A DNA stretch of 6,443 bases from Acidobacteriota bacterium (GCA_028277865.1 JANQFM010001040.1:1-6443), one strand, 5' to 3'. Shown: positions 1-6,300, numbered from the stretch's first letter. Made by a program: numbers and translations. Notes: generated from the letters alone by a model not told the origin.

Positions 1-1748
1 CCGGATGGAAAGAAAAGCGGCAATTGCCGGGAGTCGTTTCTCGAGCTGCGCTCGGCATGCTGGCGCGCCCCATTGTGGCAGGCTTCGCAGCTGATCCCCA
101 GGTTGACAGCGTGGCTGCGGGCCGGCAGGAGGTCGATCTGCTGCTCAAGCAAAGCCTGGACCTGCCCCATCGATATTGCAGTGGTCAGTTCCCCCGCCCC
201 TTCTGGGCCCCAGCCTCCAGCCTTCAGCCTTCCCAACAGCTCGGGATGGTCCTGAGCAAGATATCCGGCCAGCGAGAACGAGAATTCGCGGGGGCTGAAC
301 TGGCCGGCCCGCAGACGCCCGTCGGTCATCATCAGCCAATCACCCAAGGGGCGGGTCGTATGGCAGGCCGAGCAGTTCTTGTCGTACTGGACCCGGCTGG
401 CCTGGGCGAAGGGATCCGCCCGCTGCCGATCGGGAACCTCTTCGTCGATGTGGACAACCGGCACCCACTGCTTTTCGTCGATCCAATAGCCGAAGGGCAG
501 CACGTGATCGATCGTCCACACCAGGTCGGATTTCGGCTCGGGCCCCTCGATGAGCTTTCCCACATAGTATTGAAAGAAGCGGGATCCCAGAGTCCGGCCA
601 ATGGAGTAGGTCCGCTTGAGGCCGCCCCGTTCCAGACGCATTCGGTATTCGCCTTGGTCGCGATAAAACCTGGCCCGGCCGCCCCGGTAGTCGATGCCGG
701 CCTTGCCTGAGAAGTCGCCCACCACAGTGCTGGAGTCGGCCAGTGCATTCATCCAGCGGTGAGGGTGCTTGGACCAGGCCTGGTAGTTGCGTGCATGGCA
801 ACTCTTGCAGGCTTCGGCCCCTGCATAGTCGGATCTGCGCAGGTTGCTCAGCGGCGGCTGAAGCCGCAAGCGTCGGACGGCTTCGGGAACCGCGTCCCAC
901 CACAAGACCGGGTGAGGGCGCCCGTCTGCAAGCGCAAAAATGGAACGGGGCCGCTGTTTGATTTCGTGTTGAAGCCTCTTCGATTCTTTTTGCAGCAGTT
1001 CCTCAATCCGCTTCCGGTTGGGCAGCAGATCCGCAAATGCCGTCTCCAGGACCTTGCGGCCCGGACCAGAGGCGGCCCCGCCGGAGAGGGCGGCCCGGGC
1101 GTATCCACGCATCGCTTGAGGATCGTTGCCCTGTACCCGGTAGGCAGCGCCCAGCCGGTAGGCCGCATAACCGTCCAGCGGACTGAGCTGCAGCGCTTGC
1201 TCCAAGTGGCGAACGGCCTGATCCAGGTTGCCTTCCAGATGAGCCCGCCCCAGCGCATAGTGGGCCGTGGCTGAAAGCTGGGCCTGATATTGCTGCCATT
1301 GGGAAAGGGAGAGATTGGGTGGCCTGCCGGAGCTGTCAAGCTGCGCCAGCAGTCGTTCGGCATGGTGAACAGCATTTGCCGACCGACCGGATTCGGCATA
1401 GAAGTAAGCCAGTTGGGAAAGCATCTGCAGCCATCGCACACTCTGCTTGGGATCGGTGGCCAAAACCGATTCCGAGTCAGCCACAGCTTTTTCGGCATGC
1501 CGGGCGAAGGCGGCCAAATCCTGGCGCCGGAAGGCCTCATCGGCCAGCAGGTAGTGGGCATGAGGCGCCATGGCGCTGTCCGGGAAACGGCTTAGGAACT
1601 CTCCCGCCAGTTGGGTCGCATGCTGCGACTGCACCACCCTTTGCCAGGCTTGATGTTCTTGTTCCCTTTGGGTCATTCCTACTGCTGCCAGTGCAGCGCA
1701 GGCCACAAGAGAGGTCAGAAGAACCAGGACGGATCTCCCTCCAGCCAT
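1..1748 (-). CDS. Exported TPR / multihaem c-type cytochrome (3' end beyond the window)
   Basis: This frame is open without a stop from 1748 to the left edge (582 codons seen), so the C-terminus is missing. Residues 1-24 form a signal peptide (MAGGRSVLVLLTSLVACAAL and following), placing the protein outside the cytoplasmic membrane. Residues about 60-225 are helical repeats; the clearest TPR pair is about 160-190 and 193-222 (ALGRAHLEGNLDQAVRHLEQ, then YRLGAAY...A). A cytochrome part follows with three haem-binding CXXCH motifs: CKSCH 314-318, CSACH 459-463 and CEACH 554-558. The pattern C..CHARNYQAWSKHPH then C..CHTTRPLGDW resembles the cytochrome c554-like domain found in TPR multihaem proteins. 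A role in periplasmic electron transfer is inferred; the partner is unknown. The start at 1748 is preferred because GAGAGG lies 11 bases upstream and the signal peptide begins there. In-frame ATGs at 1781 and 1811 are alternatives; the latter overlaps the toxin stop. Confidence 0.88.
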   Translation of the reverse strand, partial: MAGGRSVLVLLTSLVACAALAAVGMTQREQEHQAWQRVVQSQHATQLAGEFLSRFPDSAMAPHAHYLLADEAFRRQDLAAFARHAEKAVADSESVLATDPKQSVRWLQMLSQLAYFYAESGRSANAVHHAERLLAQLDSSGRPPNLSLSQWQQYQAQLSATAHYALGRAHLEGNLDQAVRHLEQALQLSPLDGYAAYRLGAAYRVQGNDPQAMRGYARAALSGGAASGPGRKVLETAFADLLPNRKRIEELLQKESKRLQHEIKQRPRSIFALADGRPHPVLWWDAVPEAVRRLRLQPPLSNLRRSDYAGAEACKSCHARNYQAWSKHPHRWMNALADSSTVVGDFSGKAGIDYRGGRARFYRDQGEYRMRLERGGLKRTYSIGRTLGSRFFQYYVGKLIEGPEPKSDLVWTIDHVLPFGYWIDEKQWVPVVHIDEEVPDRQRADPFAQASRVQYDKNCSACHTTRPLGDWLMMTDGRLRAGQFSPREFSFSLAGYLAQDHPELLGRLKAGGWGPEGAGELTTAISMGQVQALLEQQIDLLPARSHAVNLGISCEACHNGARQHAERSSRNDSRQLPLFFPS

Positions 1749-1807
1749 TCGAAAATACGCCTCTCTTTCTCTCTTCCGCATTTTTTGGAGATTTCCCTGA
1801 AACCGCT

Positions 1808-2218
1808 TCATAGAATCGTGAAGTGCCCGAATGACCTGAAGTGGCGATCAAACGCAATGGCTTCGAGAACATCCTCACGCTGCATGACAACGAAGCTCAA
1901 GGCATCACACAGAGAATAGGCTTTGTCCTGATGGCGTCGTATCAGTTCGACTGCCTGGCGTTCGTCGCTTTGCCGAACTCTGATTATCCGAAAAGCATTT
2001 CTGAAAACGATGTCCAGAAATCTGAGTGCAGCTAAAGGTCCATTGCGGGTCCGGTTTAGCAAGAGTGCATGAGTTTCGAAGATGACCGCATTGGTTGTGA
2101 CGAGATGCCAATTCTCCTTGTTTGCACGCTGAAAAAGGGAGTGGGATCGCCTATGGAATTGGTCCTTTGGGACAAACAGCGCAAAAAAACCGCCGCTGTC
2201 TACGAAAACTCGCCTCAA
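1808..2218 (-). CDS. PIN-domain ribonuclease toxin (VapC-type), TTG start
   Basis: This is a 136-residue single-domain PIN protein, the usual size for VapC-type toxins, which cut RNA with a metal-binding acidic cluster. The expected acidic residues are visible: D7 in FVDSGGFFAL, E48 in AVIFETHALL, D105 in YSLCDALSFV and D124 in AIAFDRHFRSFG. The start is TTG at 2218, because D7 must sit close to the N-terminus and no better start exists. AAGGA lies nine bases upstream, inside the antitoxin gene. The TTG overlaps the antitoxin TGA in the four-base string TTGA, so translation is probably coupled and the toxin kept below its antitoxin. G+C is lower than in the flanking genes. RNA target and activity are unknown. 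The PIN assignment is secure; the toxin role is inferred from the paired upstream gene. Confidence 0.9.
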   Translation of the reverse strand: MRRVFVDSGGFFALFVPKDQFHRRSHSLFQRANKENWHLVTTNAVIFETHALLLNRTRNGPLAALRFLDIVFRNAFRIIRVRQSDERQAVELIRRHQDKAYSLCDALSFVVMQREDVLEAIAFDRHFRSFGHFTIL

Positions 2219-2460
2219 AGATCTTGTTCCTTGCAGGCGTAGACCTGCGCAAGATGTTTATACTTGTCGGCAGAGACGTCAGAAAACTCGCTTTCCACCT
2301 TGCAGGCCATCTTGAGTACTTGACTGTACGGCCCTTGCGTACCTCGATGCTCCTTATCGTCACATCGGGCAAGAGTCATCTCCAGAGCTTCAATCAACCG
2401 CTCTCGATCTTCGGTCGAAAGACCCTGCGCTTTCAGCAGCAATTCTTGGACTGCACCCAT
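2215..2460 (-). CDS. Antitoxin partner of the PIN toxin
   Basis: This 81-residue protein is encoded directly upstream of the PIN toxin and overlaps it by four bases. The N-terminal part (QELLLKAQGLSTEDRERLIE, residues 5-24, continuing ALEMTLA) is helical and recalls short addiction-module proteins of the form ELL..A..L...ER..L.EAL. The C-terminal part (VESEFSDVSADKYKHLAQVY, residues 55-74) resembles the D(V/L)S.(D/N)KYK(H/Y)LA tails that many VapB-like antitoxins use to bind a PIN toxin. I see no clear ribbon-helix-helix or AbrB DNA-binding fold, so self-regulation of the promoter is not assured. The ATG at 2460 is well supported by AAAGGAG with six bases of spacing. Family membership is from pattern and gene order only. 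Confidence 0.8.
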   Translation of the reverse strand: MGAVQELLLKAQGLSTEDRERLIEALEMTLARCDDKEHRGTQGPYSQVLKMACKVESEFSDVSADKYKHLAQVYACKEQDL

Positions 2461-2466
2461 CGCTCA

Positions 2467-2473
2467 CTCCTTT
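2467..2473 (-). promoter_or_regulatory. Strong ribosome-binding site of the antitoxin gene
   Basis: On the minus strand AAAGGAG lies six bases before the ATG at 2460. It is a near-ideal Shine-Dalgarno sequence and fixes the antitoxin start. It is stronger than the AAGGA ahead of the toxin TTG, which fits the usual excess of antitoxin over toxin. Confidence 0.75.
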
Positions 2474-2483
2474 CACTGATACT

Positions 2484-2511
2484 AGCATACCGAGTCCCCG
2501 CATAACTCCAA
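2484..2511 (-). promoter_or_regulatory. Candidate sigma-70 promoter of the toxin-antitoxin operon
   Basis: On the minus strand a -35-like TTGGAG (2511-2506) and a -10-like TATGCT (2489-2484) are separated by 16 bases. Transcription would start near 2477, giving a leader of under 20 bases that holds the ribosome-binding site. Matches to consensus are partial (3/6 and 4/6), and an overlapping TAGTAT (2484-2479) could serve as the -10 instead. Position supports it more than sequence does. Confidence 0.35.
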
Positions 2512-2514
2512 CAT

Positions 2515-2524
2515 CAGCTAGCTG
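2515..2524. promoter_or_regulatory. Perfect 10-bp palindrome between divergent genes
   Basis: CAGCTAGCTG is its own reverse complement and lies just upstream of the candidate antitoxin -35 and just before the acylase start. A second, imperfect CTAG-centred palindrome (ATACTAGCAT, 2479-2488) overlaps the candidate antitoxin -10, 36 bases away centre to centre. Both could be operator sites of the toxin-antitoxin complex or of another regulator. No functional evidence is visible. Confidence 0.3.
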
Positions 2525-2552
2525 CTGAATGCACTACAATGCCATGCCACCT

Positions 2553-4643
2553 ATGAAAGTCCCTACAAAAAATCCCTTGACCGCAATGCTGCTGGCCGCA
2601 ATGTCCGTCATTGCGGCCTGCACAACCGAAGCTCCCCAGCAGCCCGGGCCGACTGGCCAGACCGAGATCCTGTGGGACAGCTATGGCATTCCCCACATCT
2701 TTGCACCCGATAACCGGGAGCTGTTTCGCGCCTTCGGATGGGCGCAGATGCACAGTCACGGCGACTTGATCCTGCGCGAGTACGGCTTGTCGCGGGGACG
2801 GGCGGCCGAGTATTGGGGCCAGGACCACCTCGACTCGGATCGATGGGTTCTCACCCAGGGCATCCCCGCCCGTTCTAAGACCTGGCTGGAGCAGCAGGAT
2901 CCCGACTTCCGCAGCTATCTGGAGGGCTTCGCCCAGGGCATGAACCAATATGCCCAAGAGCACCCAGACCGACTGGAGGAGTCGCTCAAAGCCGTTTTGC
3001 CCATTCAGCCCGCCGATATTCTCAACCACACCCAGCGGACCATTCACTTCACCTTCGTGACCAGCCCTCAGGCCGCCCGCAGCGCTCAACGGCAGTGGCA
3101 GGCCGCCGGCTCCAACGCCTGGGCCATCGCGCCCTCCCGCTCCCAAAGCGGCCACTCGTTGCTGCTGGCCAACCCCCACCTGCCTTGGTCGGGCCTTTAC
3201 CTCTTTTACGAGGCCCATTTGGTCGCACCGGCCATGAACGCCTATGGCGTCACCCTGGTGGGCCTACCCAGCTTGGGAATCGCCTTCAACGACCACTTGG
3301 GCTGGACGCACACGGTCAACACTCACGACGGGCAGGACTTCTACCAGCTGGACTTGCAAGGCGGAGGCTACCTTTGGGACGGCCAAGTGCGCGCCTTCGA
3401 GACCGAAAGCCACACCATCAAAGTCCGCCAGCCGGACGGAAGCCTCAAAGAGGAGGAGTTGCTGGTGCGCCGATCCGTCCACGGCCCGGTGGTGGTCGAA
3501 AACGGCGACCGGGCACTGGCTTTGCGGGTGGTGGGGCTGGACAGCCCGCACCTGGGCAAGGCCTGGTGGGACATGTCGCGGGCCGGCAGCCTGCAGGAGT
3601 TCGAATCGATTCTGAGCCGGCTGCAGCTGCCCATGTTCACCGTCATGTACGCCGACCGGAAAGGCAACATCCTGCATCTTTTCGGAGGACGCACTCCCAA
3701 GCGCCCCCCGGGCAACTACAATTGGGCGGGCATCGTGCCCGGAGATACATCTGAGACCCTGTGGACCGAAACACATCCCTACGAAGACCTGCCGCGTGTC
3801 CTGAACCCGTCCAGCGGCTGGCTTCAAAACGCCAACGACCCTCCCTGGACCACCACCTTTGACCGCGCCCTGAATCCTGGAGACTTCCCTCGCTACATGG
3901 CACCCCGCTTCATGCACTTCCGCGCCCAGCGTTCGGCCCGCATGCTGATCGAGGATGGGGCGGTTTCCCTTGATGAAATGGTCCGCTACAAGCACTCCAC
4001 CCGCATGGAAGCTGCCGACCGGATCTTGGATGCCTTGATTGATGCAGCCCGCCAAAGGGGAGGCGAGGTGGCCCGTCGCGCTGCGGACGTTCTGGCTTCC
4101 TGGGACCGCAGCGCCGACAACCAAAGCCGCGGCGGAGTGCTCTTCGAGTCCTTCTATCTGCAAGGAGGCCGCACCGGGCTCTTCCAGAATTCTTGGAAGT
4201 CGGCCCTGCCTTTGCAAACGCCCTCCGGGCTGGCCGACGCTGCCGCAGCCGTCCAGGCGCTGGAGGCTGCCGCCCAGCAGGTCCAATCTCAGTTCGGGCG
4301 GCTGGATGTAGCCTGGGGCGAGGTGCACCGGCTTCGCCGCGACGACGTCGATTTGCCAAGCAACGGCGGAAGCGGATCCTTGGGCATTTTCCGAGTGATC
4401 GGTTATCAGCCGGACGGCCAAAACCGCCGCCAGGCGTCCTTCGGAGACTCCTATGTAGCCGCCGTGGAATTCTCAGAGCCCGTCCGCGCCCAAGCCCTGA
4501 TGAGCTACGGCAACTCAAGCCAGCCCGGCTCCGCTCATCGCACCGATCAGATGGAATTGCTTTCCCGCAAGCAGCTGCGCCCCGTCTGGCTGAGCAGGGA
4601 AGAGATCGAGGCCAACCTGGAGTCGAGGACGGCATTAAAATAG
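2553..4643 (+). CDS. Lipoprotein penicillin-acylase-family Ntn hydrolase (PvdQ/AHL-acylase-like)
   Basis: This family hydrolyses amide bonds in acylated small molecules; the closest branch (PvdQ, aculeacin acylase) removes acyl chains from N-acyl-homoserine lactones or lipopeptides. From the ATG at 2553 the protein has 696 residues. A lipobox ends at Cys23 (VIAAC), and the next residue is Thr, so an envelope lipoprotein is expected. Residues 24 to about 160 are the alpha chain (WDSYGIPHIFAP). Self-cleavage would expose Ser187 in AGSNAWAI (codon at 3111) as nucleophile of the beta chain. His209 (NPHLPW) sits at beta position 23 as in PvdQ; Val255 (GWTHTVN) and Asn426/428 (QNAND) match the oxyanion-hole region. 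The C-terminal HGDSF-like block appears as SFGDSYVAAVEF. No Shine-Dalgarno precedes any start; in-frame ATGs at 2529 and 2544 are alternatives. Family is firm; substrate is unknown. Confidence 0.93.
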   Translation: MKVPTKNPLTAMLLAAMSVIAACTTEAPQQPGPTGQTEILWDSYGIPHIFAPDNRELFRAFGWAQMHSHGDLILREYGLSRGRAAEYWGQDHLDSDRWVLTQGIPARSKTWLEQQDPDFRSYLEGFAQGMNQYAQEHPDRLEESLKAVLPIQPADILNHTQRTIHFTFVTSPQAARSAQRQWQAAGSNAWAIAPSRSQSGHSLLLANPHLPWSGLYLFYEAHLVAPAMNAYGVTLVGLPSLGIAFNDHLGWTHTVNTHDGQDFYQLDLQGGGYLWDGQVRAFETESHTIKVRQPDGSLKEEELLVRRSVHGPVVVENGDRALALRVVGLDSPHLGKAWWDMSRAGSLQEFESILSRLQLPMFTVMYADRKGNILHLFGGRTPKRPPGNYNWAGIVPGDTSETLWTETHPYEDLPRVLNPSSGWLQNANDPPWTTTFDRALNPGDFPRYMAPRFMHFRAQRSARMLIEDGAVSLDEMVRYKHSTRMEAADRILDALIDAARQRGGEVARRAADVLASWDRSADNQSRGGVLFESFYLQGGRTGLFQNSWKSALPLQTPSGLADAAAAVQALEAAAQQVQSQFGRLDVAWGEVHRLRRDDVDLPSNGGSGSLGIFRVIGYQPDGQNRRQASFGDSYVAAVEFSEPVRAQALMSYGNSSQPGSAHRTDQMELLSRKQLRPVWLSREEIEANLESRTALK

Positions 4644-4697
4644 TATTAAGGAATCGACCGTCACCACTACCGAAGCCCACCCGCGAGGCGAGTTCAG

Positions 4698-5279
4698 GTG
4701 AACGACCAAAGCAACGCCGATTTGGCCCTGCGAATCCGAGATGGAGATCCAAAGGCCGAGGAAGCATTGATCGAGCGCTTCGGCAGAGGGGTATCGGTCA
4801 TTATCAGGCGTGTGCTGAGAAATCGGACCGAGGCTGAGGATCTTTGCCAGGAGACTTTTCGGATCGCACTGGAAAAAATCCGTCAGGGCAGCCTGCGCGA
4901 ACCCGCCAAGCTGCCGGGCTTCATGAGCGGCTTGGCCAGGAACCTGGCTTTGGACTGGCTGAGGCGGCAAACCAGAAGAAAGACCGAAGGCGTCGAGGAC
5001 ATCGAGCAAGAGACCGGCAGATCGAATCCGAACCAACTCAATCTGCTCTTGAACCAGGAAATGGCCGACACTGTCCGTCAGGTCATCCGTGAACTGGCCA
5101 CCGAACGGGATCGGCAGCTACTCTTCAGATACTATATCTCGGAAGAGGATAAGAGCGCCATCTGCCTTGATTTGGGGCTTTCCAGCCTGCATTTCAACCG
5201 GGTGCTGCACCGGGCGCGGCAACGCTACAAGAAACTTTACGAGCGCCGGGCCAACACCCCCCGGCGAGGTGATGCCTGA
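4698..5279 (+). CDS. ECF-type (sigma-70 family) RNA polymerase sigma factor
   Basis: This 193-residue protein has the two-domain layout of extracytoplasmic-function sigma factors, which direct RNA polymerase to a small regulon. Region 2 spans about 20-95, with the core-binding segment EAEDLCQETFRIALEKI (46-62) and the promoter-melting/-10 segment GLARNLALDWLRRQTRRK (78-95). A linker of about 35 residues follows. Region 4 spans about 125-182 and ends in the helix-turn-helix DKSAICLDLGLSSLHFNRVL (151-170), which would read the -35 element. The start is GTG at 4698, with GAGG nine bases upstream. The gene begins 54 bases after the acylase stop on the same strand and is followed by a zinc-finger anti-sigma gene, the classic pairing. 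Target promoters cannot be read here. Confidence 0.93.
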   Translation: MNDQSNADLALRIRDGDPKAEEALIERFGRGVSVIIRRVLRNRTEAEDLCQETFRIALEKIRQGSLREPAKLPGFMSGLARNLALDWLRRQTRRKTEGVEDIEQETGRSNPNQLNLLLNQEMADTVRQVIRELATERDRQLLFRYYISEEDKSAICLDLGLSSLHFNRVLHRARQRYKKLYERRANTPRRGDA

Positions 5280-5342
5280 TGGAAATCAGAGCCGAATCCG
5301 AGGTATTGATGAGATAGTTGACGGGATTGCCTCACTTAGCTT

Positions 5343-5348
5343 AAGGAG
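5343..5348 (+). promoter_or_regulatory. Strong Shine-Dalgarno sequence in the sigma/anti-sigma gap
   Basis: AAGGAG (within TTAAGGAGAGGG) stands nine bases before an ATG at 5358 that is not in the anti-sigma frame. The nearest in-frame anti-sigma ATGs are 25 bases (5374) and 37 bases (5386) downstream, too far for direct use. It is the best ribosome-binding site in the plus-strand block. Confidence 0.45.
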
Positions 5349-5357
5349 AGGGTTCGC

Positions 5358-5405
5358 ATGTCTGTCGGAGGACATGGAGCTTGTCATGGATCACGGCTAC
5401 ATTGA
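5358..5405 (+). CDS. Possible 15-codon leader ORF overlapping the anti-sigma start
   Basis: The ORF encodes MSVGGHGACHGSRLH and stops at 5403-5405, 17 bases inside the anti-sigma gene in another reading frame. Its support is the excellent upstream AAGGAG with nine-base spacing. Ribosomes ending here could re-initiate at the anti-sigma ATG at 5386, linking the two translations. The peptide resembles nothing I know. It could equally be chance, with the Shine-Dalgarno sequence acting only as a ribosome landing site. Confidence 0.25.
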   Translation: MSVGGHGACHGSRLH

Positions 5406-6099
5406 AGAAAACGATCTCGTAGACCGATATTTGTCGGATCGGCTTACGCCTGATGAGCTGACCCGTTTCGAAGCCCACTTCGTCGACTGCCCCCGCTGCC
5501 TCGATCAGCTGGAAGCAGCCGAGGAATTCGGCACCGCCCTGCGCACCGCGGCAGCACAAGACGCCCACCGGAACATGTTCCAGTCAGGTCTGATGGCAGT
5601 GCTGATGGGCTGGAGCCGGCAAAGGCAGGCACTGGCCGCCGCCTTTGCCTTGGCGCTCGTAGCGCTGCCCGCGACCTGGTACTTGTGGAGCGTTCGCCCG
5701 CTGCTTCAAGAGTTTGACCAAGTCAGGCTGCAACGGCTTTCCGAGCCCCAGGTCAACACCCCCAACGTCCTGCTCAGCCTCACCCGGAGCGCCGATCCCA
5801 GCTTGGCGCCGCCGATCCGCACCATCGTCATTCCCGCCGAATCGGACTGGCTGACCATTTCCCTGGAAATCGAGGACGATCCCGACATCCAAAGCTATGA
5901 TGCCGCCCTGCTGACGGCTGAGGACCGCACCTTGTGGCAACAGTCCGGACTGAAGGCCAACATCTACGATGTGGTCTCCATTGCCTTTCCTTCGGGCTTT
6001 CTCCCGGCTGGCGAATACCGGCTCGACTTAACGGGGAGAGATTCGCAAAGCAGCGTCGTTGCTGTCGGAAACTACCATTTCCGAATCTCAGGCCAATAA
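5386..6099 (+). CDS. Membrane-bound zinc-finger anti-sigma factor
   Basis: The product (237 residues) should hold the preceding ECF sigma factor at the membrane until a signal releases it. The N-terminal cytoplasmic part has the anti-sigma zinc-finger motif H-x3-C-x2-C: H31, C35, C38 in AHFVDCPRCLDQ. A single membrane span follows at about 81-101 (QALAAAFALALVALPATWYL), then an extracytoplasmic domain of about 135 residues. That domain is beta-rich in appearance, with no family recognised (SDWLTISLEIEDD; PAGEYRLDLTGRD). The ATG at 5386 is chosen because the sequence MDHGYIEENDLVDRYL is the usual beginning of this group and GGAG lies six bases before it. In-frame ATGs at 5374 and 5272 (the latter overlapping the sigma stop) would add 4 or 38 residues. 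The 106-base gap after the sigma gene is unusual for such pairs, which often overlap. Confidence 0.9.
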   Translation: MDHGYIEENDLVDRYLSDRLTPDELTRFEAHFVDCPRCLDQLEAAEEFGTALRTAAAQDAHRNMFQSGLMAVLMGWSRQRQALAAAFALALVALPATWYLWSVRPLLQEFDQVRLQRLSEPQVNTPNVLLSLTRSADPSLAPPIRTIVIPAESDWLTISLEIEDDPDIQSYDAALLTAEDRTLWQQSGLKANIYDVVSIAFPSGFLPAGEYRLDLTGRDSQSSVVAVGNYHFRISGQ

Positions 6100-6207
6100 A
6101 GGTGTCGAAAAAGTCGGCGGCTCGTATGGGCCACGGTCCGGGGCGAGGGGCAGCCGGGAACCCAGGCCGATGCTGTCGGATAGACACAATTGAAGGGATT
6201 GCCCGAG

Positions 6208-6275
6208 GCCGCTTCAGCGGCATTTCCCGTAGGGCTTCAGCCCGGAGGGCCATTAGGCCAGTCCTTTAGGGCTGG
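6208..6275. repeat. Cluster of four small four-base-loop hairpins (REP-like)
   Basis: Four stem-loops follow one another. GCCGC-TTCA-GCGGC (6208-6221) and GGGC-TTCA-GCCC (6232-6243) share the same loop. GGCC-ATTA-GGCC (6248-6259) comes next. CCAGTCC-TTTA-GGGCTGG (6258-6275) has seven pairs including one G-T wobble and shares two bases with the one before, so those two probably exclude each other. The shared TTCA loop and regular packing suggest an intergenic palindromic repeat family rather than chance GC-rich sequence. No copy number can be judged from one window. Confidence 0.5.
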
Positions 6276-6300
6276 TAAAGGGGGGGCGATTTCGGGTGCA

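Noticed and set aside
24..1813. Long plus-strand open frames (for example 24-710, 759-1274, 1319-1813) and minus-strand frames 340-903 and 848-1561
   Set aside because: They lie over the TPR-cytochrome gene, whose frame is uninterrupted and carries a signal peptide, TPR repeats and three CXXCH motifs. The others show no motif and only reflect high G+C.
3264..4421. A 385-codon minus-strand open frame, with others at 2514-3218 and 3910-4767
   Set aside because: They are antisense to the acylase gene, whose catalytic residues and family blocks span the whole stretch. The antisense proteins show no recognisable domain.
4644..4697. Promoter for the sigma gene (GGAATC as an ECF -35, or TATTAA as a -10)
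   Set aside because: No partner element at proper spacing could be found for either, so an autoregulated promoter is not supported.
5318..5346. TTGACG as a -35 for a separate anti-sigma promoter
   Set aside because: The sequence 17 bases downstream (TTAAGG) matches the -10 consensus poorly and overlaps the Shine-Dalgarno sequence.
5089..5385. Upstream extension of the anti-sigma reading frame to 5089 or 5272
   Set aside because: The part before 5279 overlaps the sigma gene's region 4 and has out-of-frame composition. The family-typical N-terminus begins at 5386 with GGAG six bases before it.
5828..6253. Minus-strand open frame of 141 codons spanning the anti-sigma 3' end and the hairpin region
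   Set aside because: It is antisense to the anti-sigma gene and partly made of the intergenic inverted repeats. It has no ribosome site or domain and is probably spurious.
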